NCBI GenBank assembly: GCA_016271365.2
Contig: CM057454.1
Coordinates: 460,790,501 to 460,854,500, forward strand
Direction: 5' to 3'
Source: Neoceratodus forsteri
Lineage: Eukaryota; Chordata; Ceratodontiformes; Ceratodontidae
Length of the DNA: 64,000 bases
Positions 20,721 to 32,399 of this stretch are shown here, in pieces. Every line of letters starts with the position of its first letter. Position 1 is the first letter of the stretch. Made by a program: the position numbers and the translations under genes. Under the pieces are notes generated by a model. It was given only the letters and a program-made list of their open reading frames with translations. It ran no database searches and was not told where the DNA came from.

Positions 20721-22389
20721 AAGCCCTAAATCTAACTAATTAGGGCTAGTTAAGGTGCCATGTAATTCCATGGTAATACCTTTTAGTTCATGGATTAGGT
20801 CTGAATTGTAATTTATTTCAGGACTTCGAAGTTCTGGAGAAAAATTCAATGAATCTGATAGAGTCATAACATAAATCTATTAAGGCTTCATTACCTTGAT
20901 TCTTACTTGTATTATTGTTGTTATTATTGTTAATGGATTTATTTTCATTGATTTTAACTGTTACAATAGATATATCAGAAGGAAGGAATCTTCCTCTGAA
21001 AAACAGGAAAAATTATCTTTGTTAAACACTTTGGAGTAGAGAAAAGCCTGGAACAGTCTTGTCCTGAATTACTATTCATCGACAAATTCCTATTACTAAT
21101 ATGCATACACGGGGCAGTAACATCTGGGTTTATTTTTATCTGGTCTTCCTGAATATTTGTCTTTCCAAAATGGTCATTAATTTTTGATTGTTTGATTTTG
21201 CCTTTGTTCTGTTGCATGTTTTTTTTGGTCTTTTAAATCATTCTTAGTTTTTTGCTTTCTTGCCCCTTGTTACTTGCTTTTTTGCTCACTTAAGCTATTC
21301 TTCAAGTTTTGTTTTCTGGCCCCTTTTTACATTTTGAGACTTAATCTTCCCTTTGGTTTTGCTTTTTTCGGAAGCCATTTCAGCCTGTTTCTCTGTCACT
21401 ACCTGCATTATGTCATTGGAGTTATTAACATAAATTACAGTCAATTGTGTAGGACTCGCGTATGAGTCCTTTATAATACTGGGATCTTCAGTATTCAATG
21501 CTGCTGTGACAGCTGCTTGTCTGCATGTATTGACCATTTTTTATATTTTCAGAATGGACTTTCCCAGACTTCAGGATGTCACTTGAAATTAAACCAGACT
21601 CTTCCCAGTTAACAACTCATAAACTTGCGTACTTGTGGACTTACGATTAATAAAATTCTAGATATGTCTTCTGAGGGAAAGCATGAACTAGTTCACTATT
21701 AACTCTTCAATGTCAGTGAGCAACCACAGAACTAATATAAATAATCAATAAGATCCACTAGGTTCCAGAAGCCAGCCAAAAAATGGTTCCGCCTTATCAA
21801 TCTTTTCAACCTTTTCCACCTTACTAGGTAAAGCCAACGTTCAAAGGACGAAACACATTCAAACCACAGGTTCTTCAGGTTCTTACATCTTTGAGTGTAA
21901 CCTTTATGACCTCTGAATCTGTGCTGCTGGACCAGGTCTAGTCTCAAAAAATAGACCAAGTGAGATTGTAAATTTAAAAGTATAAGAATTTATCTAAAAG
22001 TTATATAAAATATAAGACACAGCTATTTTAATCCACTAGGACAGCGCACTCAGCGATTTACAGTTTACAAAAAAAAAAACCTCACTGCCTCAAGATCTTG
22101 TTAAGTAAATGACCTCTGGTGGTATAAAGCTGATATGAAAACCAGTATATGCCTTAACATAAAATGTAAGACGCTTTCCCAACAGTGTTGTCAGAAAATA
22201 ACTTAAATATCAAAAAATGGCAAAAAAATAACTTAGAATGCCAAGATAAAACATACTGGGGCATCTTTAAGTAAAACATATGGATGCTGGGTCCATGCTG
22301 GGTGTTCTTTACCATTGACAAGATCTCCAAGCGATAATATGCTGGAACTCACTAAATCTCTCCCAAAAGTATTGAACAGCTCTGTTCAA
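20721..22389. other. unassigned AT-rich sequence
   Basis: No recognised gene. Contains a minus-strand lysine-rich open frame pair at 20975-21537, an (ATT)n-like run near 20912-20930, and an A-rich run near 22069-22079. The sequence between 21590 and 21960 has no identifiable motif. Confidence 0.4.
20975..21537 (-). other. lysine-rich frames of unknown origin
   Basis: Two minus-strand open frames of 80 codons each (21537-21295 and 21217-20975) are separated by stops and by lysine codons. The first contains SKTKGKIKSQNVKRGQKTK, the second NRTKAKSNNQKLM or KGKIKQSKINDHFGK depending on frame. The highly basic composition is reminiscent of a retrotransposon ORF1 or nuclear protein N-terminus, but I recognise no family. 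Confidence 0.2.
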
Positions 22390-25300
22390 CTCTACACACT
22401 ATGCACTCTGCTCTCTGCACCATGCTGTGCCATGCTTACTATGAAAGGGTGGATCTAATCTGTACAACGCCATGCATGCACTATATGTTGTCGCCTCCTG
22501 GGTCTGTGTGGTGGCTGCTTGTCTGTGTCTGTAGCTTAGCTTTTGTGGATTTACATGGTTTTCTGCTTGGAGTAACTACACCATTCTTGCTCACTACATC
22601 CGTGAAAGTCTCCTGAACTGGATTTCTGCAAAACATCATCACCAGGTATCTGCATTTTTCATTTAAAAATCAACTTTTTGAAAGCTATTGCAAGCAAAAC
22701 ATAAGTCAAGCAACTAAGTTTGACAAACTCAATGACTCTAGGTCCTGCTTGAATCCACATTTTTGTCTGACCTGCTTCATGATCTGTATGTGGACTTTTC
22801 AACAACCTCTTCGAATGACAAAGAAGCATGCAGACAAAAGGATTTCACATCCTGCATATGCACAGGCACAGTTCATCACCTTCAGGAATTCTAACACATT
22901 CTGTGACTCTGGACCTCAGCTGTTGATAATTTCTTTTGGCTTATCACTTAACCACCAGGTATCTGCAAGATGCTGAAATTCTTTCTCCTACAAATTCTCC
23001 TTATGCTGCTCCTGCTCTCAGGAAATGTTCACCCCAACCCAGGACCACCTGGGCAGCCAGCAGTGGCACCAAGCAGAAGGACAGGGACACTCACCATGGC
23101 ATCCATCAATGCCCGCAGCATCCTCAACAAACTTGATTCCCTCCAAACATGGATCCTGCAGCACAACCCTGATGTCCTCTCAGTTGTGGAAACATGGCTA
23201 AACCCTAAAGTCCCTGATACCTCAGTCTCTATCCCTGCCTACTGCATTTTCAGGCAAGACAGGATTGTTAAACGGGGTGGGGGCTGCGCCATCTATCTTA
23301 AGGATACCCTTATGGGTCACATCATCCCATCCCCTAGCCTGAGCAACTCTTCTCAGGTCCTCACAATCAAAATCCTCCTTGGTGCACATAACAAGGAACT
23401 CACTGTCATCTCAGTTTACCTACCCCCAAGAGACCAGGCTGCTGGCTTCCATAGCATCATGGAATATCTAAGGGTCAGCAACATAATTCTGAAACCATAA
23501 TCATGGTTGATTTTAACATTAACTGACCTCATGAGGCGCTACCTATAAGGATGCAGCAGGGTGCATCATCTCACTCAACTGGTCAATGCCCCACTAGGTG
23601 TAACTATAGGACAGGCTCCTACGCTTCTAGACTGGATTCTATCTAACCACCCTGAATGCATCTCTAATGTTTCTGTACTCCCGGATACAATAAGTGACCA
23701 CTTGCCTGTCATCTGCTCCTGGTCAAACAAATACCACAAGCCCCCTCCCAAGCTTATCTATGCCAGGGTCATCAAACGAGGTCACCTCCAGCTGTTAAAA
23801 TCCCATCTAACCAGGCTGAACTGGGCAGTGCTTGACTCCCTCAGTGACACCAACAAAGCTCTGGACCTATTTATCAAACGTTTCAATGAAGCCAGTGACA
23901 TCTATGCACCAGTGAAAAAGATGAAGGTCAAAGGAAAGACCAACCCCTGGGTTACTACTGACCTTTAACTCTACTCAAACACAGAGACCACCTCTGGCTT
24001 TGTGCATGCAACTCGATGCAAGTAAACATACAATTATACAAAGCAGCCAGAAATTACTCAGAAAATACGGATACTAAGCACTGGCTATTACAAAGAGGCT
24101 CTGACCAACTCTTGGGGCCAGGGAAACAAATTCTGGAACAACATGAAAGAGCTTACAGGCAAGGATCCTAAAAGCACCACCCACTATGCTCAACCTTCAT
24201 GGAACTCCTACACTCGACCAAGAGTACTATCACAGGACTTTTAATAATGCATTTACAAACCTGGACAGTGTCCTTCCACCAAATTTTCGACTGACCTCCC
24301 TCCAGCTCCTCCAAGTTACCCCCAACTAGAGCAGTACAACCCCAAAGTTTTTAAGGAGGTTCCACCACAAGTAGCTAGAAAATGCATTCAAAAGGCCATC
24401 GGCAAACAAGGGTACAGTGGTGACTCCCTTGACCTGAAACTGCTGGCACAAGTCCTCGATGAAATCATAGAACCACTTACAAAGATCTTCAATCTCTCAC
24501 TTAGATTGGGCCATTTCTCCTCTTTCTCTGGAAGAAAGCCACTGTCACACCGGTTCACAAAAACAGAGATAGGATGCTCCACACCAATTACAGACCTATC
24601 TCACTCCTCCCCCCACTATCTAAAGCGCTGGAGCAAATAGTGTCAGACCAACTAGTTGAATTCCTGAATAAGTACAATGTACAGTGCCCAGAGCAGCATG
24701 GCTTCAGAAAAGGGCACAGCACTACCACTGCACTACTGGAATTTTCAACCTTCATCCATGCCACACTTGACAAAGGGAATTGTGGAGGGGCAGTATTTAT
24801 AGACCTTACCAAGGCATTCAACACAGTTAACCACCCCCTACTGCTCAATCAACTGTCCTCCCTTGGGATCTCCAGCGATGCCCTTCCATGGTTCACCAGC
24901 TACCTTGATAATTGGATCCAACATGTAAGGATTGCAGGGATCTCTTCAGATGAGAAACCAGTCCAATCTGGAGTCTCCCAGGGGTCTATTCTGGGCCCTC
25001 TACTCTTCTCCCTCTTCATCAACAATCTCCCCAGTGACTGCCACCAAAAAATATTACTATATACAGACAATGCAGTCCTGTTTTCCAGCCACCATGACAT
25101 TACAGTCCTTGAATCCCAGCTGCAGCTTGACTCCAAGCGCATTGAAGACTGGTTCAATTCTCATAAACTTGTCCTGAACCACAGCAAGACTAAAGCCATG
25201 TCCTTCTGTAACTGATGGAGCAGGCACAACTCTCTGTCCCTCACCATCAAGAACCACACTGGGAACCCACTCGAACATGTCAAGGAGTTCAAGTACCTTG

Positions 25301-26378
25301 GTATTACCCTGGATAGTACCCTCTCCTACACTCGGCATATTGACACTGTTGCCAAGACCGCCAATATACGGATTGAACTACTACACAAACACAAGCACTG
25401 TATGCCTGCAGATTCCCTTAAACTAGTCATCTACAGCTCTGTCACCTCTATCATTGACTACGGCCTTTCCATCTATGGCTCTGCCTCAACAAGTGCCCTC
25501 CGCAGGATCTGTTTCTCTCAACAAAGCCTGTAGACTACTAATGGGTGCAGCCTGATAAACTCACACCTGTGACCTCTATGCACAGGCCAGCTGGCTACCC
25601 CTACTCAGCAGAATACAATACCAGACCTGCTTACTTATCAAAAAGATTTTCCTCGGTCTCATGCCACCTGGTGTTAGCTCACTCCTTACTACCTACAGTG
25701 GCACTCAACAAACACGTGGTGCCCAATCTCTAACCTTTCAGGTTCTCAGATGTCTTACCTCTATGGGTCAGCTGTCCTTTATCTATAGAGCCACTCAATG
25801 GTTCAATTCCCTCAATAAAGAAGCACTTTCCTCTACTACACTTGGACCCTTCAAAAGGAATCTCAAACTTTACCTCACCTCTACCACTCAATGTGACTGC
25901 TTCTCTGAACAGAGATCTCTCTAAACACCTCCCAGCTCACTCATGTCTCACAGCCCACCCTTTCCCAGTCTCATTCCCTCTGGCACCAGGCCTTCCTTGT
26001 GACTCATTTCCTGCTTTGCATCTCCACTGGTACAAGACATTTTTCACCACCATCGGACAGTGGCCCATTAGCCTGCCAACTTCTTCTCCCGGTTGCATGC
26101 CTGCAATACTAACTGCCTAAGGTGCCCTCTGTCTCTTATTGTTACCCCAGCCAGCTGCCTGCTCAATCTGCTCATTATATGAATATTATCTCAAAGTATG
26201 TTATAACTGAGTATCTTTATTTTTTCTTTTAGTTGTTTTGGTTGTTTATTGTGCATTCTTTTACTACCTCTGTATGAATGTTGACCCTCATCCTTTGATG
26301 TGGAACCTTTGTAAAAGAGCAGTTTCTGCTCAAAGGTATTTGTAATCTGAGATTTTAATAAATGAATAAAATAAATAA
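22390..26378 (+). mobile_element. L2-type LINE, long but degenerate
   Basis: A plus-strand element has a 5' region of about 580 bases and a single recognisable ORF2 (22970 to about 25925, in several frames). Its 3' untranslated region contains GTGGAACCTTTGTAAAAGAG followed by GCTCAAAGGT, and the tail is AATAAATGAATAAAATAAAT at about 26357-26378. The same 3' end is present at 39620-39716, and a related one at about 56050-56100 on the minus strand. The 5' boundary is uncertain because no target duplication was found. Confidence 0.75.
22970..25925 (+). pseudogene. L2-type ORF2: APE endonuclease plus reverse transcriptase
   Basis: The N-terminus is a hydrophobic leader ending SGNVHPNPGP. The endonuclease domain follows: SINARSILNKLDSLQ, VVETWL, GGGCAIYLKD, a VDFN box (normally GDFN) at about 23509, and SDHLPV at about 23695. 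After a linker comes RT: NYRPISLLPPLSKALE (24588), EQHGFRKGHST, FIDLTKAFNTVNH (normally AFDTVNH), SQGSILGPLLFSLFINNLP and LYTDNAVLF (about 25068), where the catalytic YADD box has become YTDN. The C-terminal RATQWFNSLNKEAL lies near 25795. At least four frame changes separate the blocks. Lost catalytic aspartates and stops make it inactive. Confidence 0.8.
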
Positions 26379-26688
26379 ATATGTGCATACACGATGTGCT
26401 CTCCAGGCACCAATGGGAGCCCAGCAATAAGTGTAGAGCGTGAAAGTTGAATATATGCTAAGAAATATAAATTATTTTTTTATGAATTCACAATTTTAAA
26501 AAAGCTACTATAAAAGAAAAATGTTTTCCTTTTTTTCCTTTTTTTAAGTTGGATGACAGAGGGAACTGCTGCCAAAGAACCAAGACACCCTCTAATCTGA
26601 AAGATATTCCATTAGCAACCATTGGCATTTGTTAGCATATTGGTATGTCATAGTGCACCAGCATGATATAGAGAATAATGTATGGGGG
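26379..26688. other. unassigned sequence, no gene seen
   Basis: AT-rich with a T-rich run near 26528-26547. No motif or repeat structure was recognised. Confidence 0.45.
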
Positions 26689-26813
26689 GGTGGTTATAAC
26701 GAGAATTTTACTCACACCCGAGGTATGGGATGCCACATAAACCTGAGAGGCGAAGTCTGGGGTTTATTTAGGCATCCCACAACCGAGGTGTTTGTAAATT
26801 CACACAACCACCT
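26689..26813. repeat. 125-bp foldback hairpin
   Basis: The left arm GGTGGTTATAACGAG...CACCCGAGG...GGGATGCC...TAAACC pairs with GGTTTATTTAGGCATCCCACAACCGAGGTG...ACAACCACC. The arms are about 52 bp with some mismatches around a short centre. No coding capacity; probably a non-autonomous DNA element of unknown family. Confidence 0.6.
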
Positions 26814-27100
26814 CCTATATTTATTTTTTATAATTGCTTGGTTGCAATTTTTTTGCCATGAATATTTCAACATGCTCCCTAACCCATGCTAACCTAATGC
26901 TCTCCTCTGACAACGTGACACCCAGGTCTCCACAGGAAGCAGATAACTACAATCACCATAGCACTAAGATCACTAGCAGGCGAGTATTTGTTTAGTGTCT
27001 GGAGAACAATGCGGAACTGAGAGAACACCAGCAGCTGACAGAGCATGAGTGGCTGAATTCTTTCGTTTGCTCTGCAGGTGTTTCTGTCTCACGCTTCTCT

Positions 27101-27174
27101 AGAGAAAGCTGGCGGCGTTTGCTGTTATAACCAGCTCGGCTGGTTATAGCGACAAATATAACAGCTTTCTCTAT
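27101..27174. repeat. 74-bp foldback hairpin
   Basis: AGAGAAAGCTG at 27101 is complementary to CAGCTTTCTCT ending at 27174. The inner part GTTATAACCAGC-TCG-GCTGGTTATAGC forms the stem top. It shares the GGTTATAAC word with the hairpin at 26689, so the two may be outer parts of one element. Confidence 0.6.
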
Positions 27175-28358
27175 GGAAAAAATTGTGGCCAGTAATTATA
27201 ACCTAATAACACTAAAAAACAGTAACACAACAGTATAAGAGAGCATGCACACACTCTCCTGTGTTCATGTATCTCCTTTTAATAACTAACACTTTCTGTC
27301 CAAAATGGATCCACCAGCTTACAGACAGAAAAGCGGGTAGACAGCTCCCATGGGGAACAGGATGACTGGTTTGTTAAAAAAGATATGTATTTTTAAAAAA
27401 AATTAAAAACTCTGAAAATGTCCACTCTGTTAACTGAGGTCAATAAGCAGTTCCACTAAACAGACTCACACACAGTAGGATCTCAGTGATGTGTTAATAG
27501 AAGCAAGGAAGCTGAAGAAGTAAAGGCGAATGCTAGAATCTCATACCCCGCTGTACACTGCTCGGCTCGCCATTCTCAGCTCCCAGTTCAAAAAACTCAG
27601 AACCCTTCATGGCCTTCTTCAAAAATGTTCACAAAGTTCTGTCTTTAATTTTGAAACTTGTCTGTTTCACCTTCTCCGTAGTATTCACTGTGAATTCACT
27701 CAACCAAATCATTCACCAGCAAACGTATCAGGTTTGGGCTTTCCCAAAGGGCCCCCTTGCTCTTCCTCAATCCAGCCTCCACTGTGGGCTTTCCTCTTGC
27801 AAAAGGACAAAAAGCACCTGAGACAGAATGCCTGCCGGGGTGCAGCACAAGATTGTCTAGTAAGAACTGTTAATTCTATACAAACAGTGGCATGCCTTTT
27901 ATAAATAAAAATGAAGCATTTAGCAGTTTCTGCTCTCTCAGCTCACTCCACCGCTCAGCAGCATGCAGCTCCACCCACAGTCCTCCTAAGGAGATTCAAA
28001 AGGAGGAAGACAGGGATGTGTACCCATTCAAGTACTGGTAAGAAAGGGGAATTTTACACTTGTTGTTCATGGAAGAGGTTTGAAATGGGGTGAGGGTTTA
28101 ACTTTAAATGGCCCAATGGCTGGCTGGGGGGGGGTCTTTGTATTTTTTGTGTTGGGGAGATTGCTGGTGTAATGGGACCCACTGGTGTTGTGTGGGGGGA
28201 CTTGGATTTTAAAGTTGTATGATCTAGCTTCAGGTTTGGGGGTGACAGTTTAAAAATGAAACTCCTGTCTGTGGGGTGAGGGGAGGGTTGAAATGGCTTG
28301 ATGACTGGCTGTCTTCTGGCGGGGCCTTTTTATTGGTTTGTGGTGAGAGTTGTTGCAT
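27175..28358. other. unassigned sequence, no gene seen
   Basis: Open frames at 27530-27904 carry no recognised motif. From about 28080 the plus strand becomes G/T-rich with poly-G runs, continuing a composition seen again at 28800-29260. Confidence 0.4.
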
Positions 28359-28795
28359 ACATGTGATATCTCCCTCTTTGCGCAGGAGACTCCTGTATTT
28401 TTTGACTGAACTCCCTCCCTCCCTCCTGGGAAACAAAATCTCCTGCTTAAGTAAAATTCTGTCCAAAATATCCATGTTTTTTTGGGCAGATAAAGACACA
28501 TAAAAATGAAATCAGTGATGAACAATGTATCTGATAACTTTATATAACTAGTTGTTTATTCTTTTTAGTGCTTGTTCTTGACAAAATGAAATACATTAAA
28601 TTTTTGTAATGACTTTTTTCTAATTTTTTTGAAGCCATTTAAGGATAAACTCACGACGTTACGGCATCTCCCTACTAGCAGGCCAATCTCCCTCCTAATT
28701 TGACCCAAATATCCCTCTTAAGCAATTTGGCAGGCCAACCTCCCTCCTAATTTGACCCAAATCTCCCTCTTAAGCAAGTTGGACATATCACATGT
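28359..28795. repeat. MITE-like element with ACATGTGATAT ends
   Basis: ACATGTGATAT at 28359 and ATATCACATGT ending at 28795 form an 11-bp perfect terminal inverted repeat around 437 bp. CTCCCTCTT words recur inside both ends. No target duplication was recognised at these limits, so the family is undetermined. It contains the 52-bp tandem duplication at 28679. Confidence 0.5.
28679..28782. repeat. 52-bp tandem duplication
   Basis: Two units beginning CAGGCCAATCTCCCTCC (28679) and CAGGCCAACCTCCCTCC (28731) differ at a few positions. Confidence 0.8.
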
Positions 28796-28799
28796 ATGT

Positions 28800-29260
28800 T
28801 GTTGGAGTAATAGTGCCTCCAGTGTTTTGTGATTGGGAGGGGGCTTGGAACTTAAGCCAGGCTTAAGCCAGGCTTGCTGGTCTAGCTTTGGGATCTGGCC
28901 TGTGAGTGTGACTGTGGGGAATAGAGCAATGGACCTCCTGGTCAGTTGGAGCGGTTGGTGTGAAGGGCCTATTGGGAGGGGCTTGAAGTGAAAGTAACTT
29001 GCCTGGCTTGGGAATCTGGCCTGTTGGTGTGGCTTGAGGGGAGCTGGAGTGATGATCCTCCTGATCTGGGGAGGATTTCAGTGATGGGCCTACTGGTGCG
29101 GCTGGGGGTTGTGTTGTGGGGGTTGTTGAGCAATGATGCCTGATGTTATTGTGTGTGTGTGGGGGATCTTGTAGCTTAAAGCTGTCTGATGTGGCTTTGG
29201 GCTATTTCATGACTGCACCAAATTCATTATCCATTTCAGTATGCTACTGTGTTTAAGACT
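28800..29260. repeat. GT-rich diverged tandem-like sequence
   Basis: Phrases such as GGATCTGGCCTGTGAGTGTG and GGAATCTGGCCTGTTGGTG, each followed by ...GTGATGATCCTCCTG..., recur at roughly 110-base intervals. This suggests a decayed tandem array. Boundaries and copy number are uncertain. Confidence 0.4.
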
Positions 29261-30699
29261 TAGGGAGGCCCGGGCTGTTGCCCAGCACCATAGGGGAGGC
29301 TTACTTTGACAAAGTCTGAGAACCTATGTTCTAAGCTAATAAACCTGACTAAGATGATATAAGCTGGACTGTAAATGGATTTGATGATTGAAGATTAGTT
29401 TGGGAAGGGGGGAGTTCAAATCAGCATGGTGGCAAATAATTCTAAGGTCTGTATTTAAATCATTGTTTATCTGGAGGGAGGTATGTGCATTTTCTTTAAT
29501 TGTTTGAATTCAATTATTTTGTTTATTTATAATGTTTGTCTTTACAATACTGAATGTGAGAAGTCTGACTATGACATTGTCATTCAGTTATTTCAAAGTA
29601 TATCTGCCATGTTTTTATTATATTGATATGTTTGTTTAATAAAACAAATATTTTGTTTCATTTCAATTTGAGTGTGGACATTTTCCTTGTGTTTTGTATC
29701 TGTGGTCCAGAGGTTAATTTATGTAATGAGTAAATAATAACAGTGTCTCCTTGCAGCTTAGAACTAGATCAGAGTTTATACCTGTAATAACAAAAAGGTC
29801 TAAAGTTTGAACTACCCTCATCAGGCGATGGTTTTAATTAAAAAAGTAATCCTCGGTAATGAACAACAAGATTGATAATTTTCCCTTACATCATCTTGTA
29901 CTCAAACAAAATTATTAATTCAGCACAGCTGCAAAATGATTAACTCTGTAAAAGAATCTGAACTCTCTCTCTGAGGGATGTAAATAAAGTTCAAATCCTT
30001 TAACAGCGTTAATCACACTAGATCTTCACACTAAGACTCTCCATCCACATAGACTGATTGATCACTTTGATCTTAAGTTGTTTATCAGACATGAATCACC
30101 ACTAGAGTTGTTTCTTCCAGCCTGCACACTGGTTTACTTGCTCTTTTTTTGTTTTATATTGACTTTTTGTTTTCTGCTTTAGTGTGCCCCCCCCTCAAGT
30201 GGTGGACTGACTGGGTCACAGGTCAGGGTGCTCTCTCAGAAGGATAGGCCCTGGCCCCCTAAAACCCCACCCCCATGGTGCCCACACACTTGAAACACAA
30301 TTATTGCTCCCATACTGTATATCAATATTTGACATCACAATCTTACAGCAATTTAAAACAAAATAGCACACACATTGTAAGATTCTTGAAATCTTTTTTT
30401 CCTTTTTTTTTACTATATCTGATACTATTCGATCAGCATAATTTAATTCACAGAATTAATTTCTTTTGTTAGGACAGGCATGTTTTTAGTGTTATAATTT
30501 TTTTGTAAGTATCTTAAGTAAAAGACATTGGCCATGACAGTGCTTTTTCCTGCAGAAGCTATATTTTAAATACTGGTTCACATTCTGTTATTGTTCCAGC
30601 TTTGCTGGACTTTTAGGAAACACTGGATGGTTATGAGTTGTACACTCCTGTCTCCTGGTTATAACCATTTTACAACTGTGTGATATAGTTTATGTTGTT
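29261..30699. other. unassigned AT-rich sequence, no gene seen
   Basis: No family motif, terminal repeat or convincing open frame. Plus-strand frames around 30275 are short. Confidence 0.45.
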
Positions 30700-31350
30700 G
30701 GCATGACAATGCAGCTAAGTCTTTTCAGCGAGTCAGTTTTAGCGAAGTCTTTATAGTGACTGTCATTATTGCTCATACGACATTACAGCGATGTATAAAA
30801 TAAACCCAAACAACACTACAGAGAGTGTACATTTCAGTGATACCCCCCAAGCAAAGTGCATCTTGGAGTTAGAATAGTAGAAATAGGGGGGATTCGTGGG
30901 GGGTGCATGGGGGCGTAGCCCCCCTGCAATACAATAGAGTAGTGTAACTTTGCCTTAATTTATTGATTGCCACAAGGTGTAGTGAGTATTTAAAGCAGAC
31001 TTGATGCATGGTGAGACATATTCCCGTTCCAAGTTGACTGTTGAATTTCTTCATAGCCAGCATGGGATGCCAATGATTGTGTATGGTAGTTTTGTTTACG
31101 GAGATAAAGAGGTTGGCCACAAGATCAACCGGCAGTGTATGATGACTTCCACCGCTTGCAGTCCAGCTCATGTGCACACAGTGGCAGACCATGTTGTGGC
31201 TGTTACCCGTGTACACAATCACTGGAATGCCCAAATGTCCAGTCGCTGTATATCGCTGTAAAGTAGTGTGCTGTAATGTCCAGTTGCTGTATTGACACTC
31301 ACTATAAAAGATTTACTGAAATGACATTTTCTGAAATAGTTTAGCCGTTT
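30700..31350. repeat. foldback element with ~95-bp diverged arms
   Basis: The left arm around CTTTATAGTGACTGTCATTA (about 30750) and ACATTACAGCGATGTATA (about 30780) pairs with the right arm around TATATCGCTGTAAAG (31245) and GACACTCACTATAAAAGAT (31303). The centre includes GGGGGCGTAGCCCCCC, itself a hairpin. Open frames inside have no motif. Exact ends and target duplication are unclear. Confidence 0.5.
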
Positions 31351-31724
31351 TGACACTGCAGTAAGGCAGTTGGTAGCTCTACTGCTGTAGTGCCAGTCTG
31401 GTCCTCTCACAGTGTTTTGCATTTAAACTGGAAAAATGAAAATGGAGGTTTTGCTTCTGTCAGTTTAACACAGTACACAGTTATAAAGTATAGTCCCCGT
31501 TCTCTTTACATTTTCTTTTCAGAACAGCCCCTGTATGTTTGTGGGGGGCACTGACTGGGCAGTATCTTTTGAAATTTAGCAGCAAAGAAGCTGAAAATAA
31601 AACAAAAAGAAGGAGGCTAAAAAAGTATTATTAGTATTAATCTCGAAAGCAAGGGGAGACCAAGTCCAGCATATTGTGGAAAAGGTTCATAGGCCTGCAC
31701 CTGGGACGCCGTGCCTGGCTAGTA
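31351..31724. other. unassigned sequence, no gene seen
   Basis: Spacer between the foldback element and the left Penelope-like element; nothing recognised. Confidence 0.4.
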
Positions 31725-31925
31725 GTGCATGTAAACAAATGGAAACAAGATGTTGCCAGCACTGGCTACTCATGATTGCATGAAGATGCCACTTAGATGA
31801 CAGTAATGCTGTATTGTTGTGGCGCTGTAGTTCGGAAATAAAGCCAGTCCACTGAGAATTCCAAGTGCTTAATTTTATTTTTAAAAGTGCACAAGTGGAG
31901 CTTCCAAACACAGTAACTCCCTCCT

Positions 31926-31952
31926 CGCATCAGGGTTCAGTCTCCTGATGCG
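31926..31952 (-). other. conserved stem-loop in Penelope 3' region, copy A
   Basis: CGCATCAGG pairs with CCTGATGCG across a 9-base loop. In copy B (40384-40409) the same hairpin is CATATCAGG/TCTGATATG, so two base pairs have changed on both sides. Confidence 0.55.
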
Positions 31953-32399
31953 TTTCATACTCCCTGGCACTTAGTCATAGGATAGCATCCAGAGCTTATA
32001 AACACCTTAAATAAAATGTGCATTAAAGTGACAGTGCTTGATAAATATAAAGAACATTGAACATCTTAAATCTTGTTAAAAATGTGTTATGCAGTGAAAT
32101 TGTTGGTAAAGTATTGCATCATTAATCTATAACATTCTACAACCAATGTACAGTTAAACAGTTAAAATATGTGTTACCACATGTGGCCATTCCATTTATT
32201 AGAGTCCTCCTCTTTTTTTGTAATTTGTATCAAGGTTTCCCATGAGGATTCACTAATGAGACCAGTTCTCAGCGAACAAGCCTGTAAACAAAAAATATAT
32301 GCATATTTAATATCCGTGACTAGCCTGACTCTTCACCATGTTTCAATGGGTCAAAAACAATTTCATTTTGTGGAGTCAAACAAGAGAATGGGCAATCTA

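Noticed and set aside
28351..28803. 8-bp hAT-type target duplication around the ACATGTGATAT-ended element
   Set aside because: Flanks TGTTGCAT and ATGTTGTT do not match in register, so no superfamily is claimed.
31926..32000. Hammerhead ribozyme as known in some Penelope-like elements
   Set aside because: GAAAC is present on the sense strand, but I could not find a CUGAUGA core with a pairing stem II; only the simple hairpin is supported.
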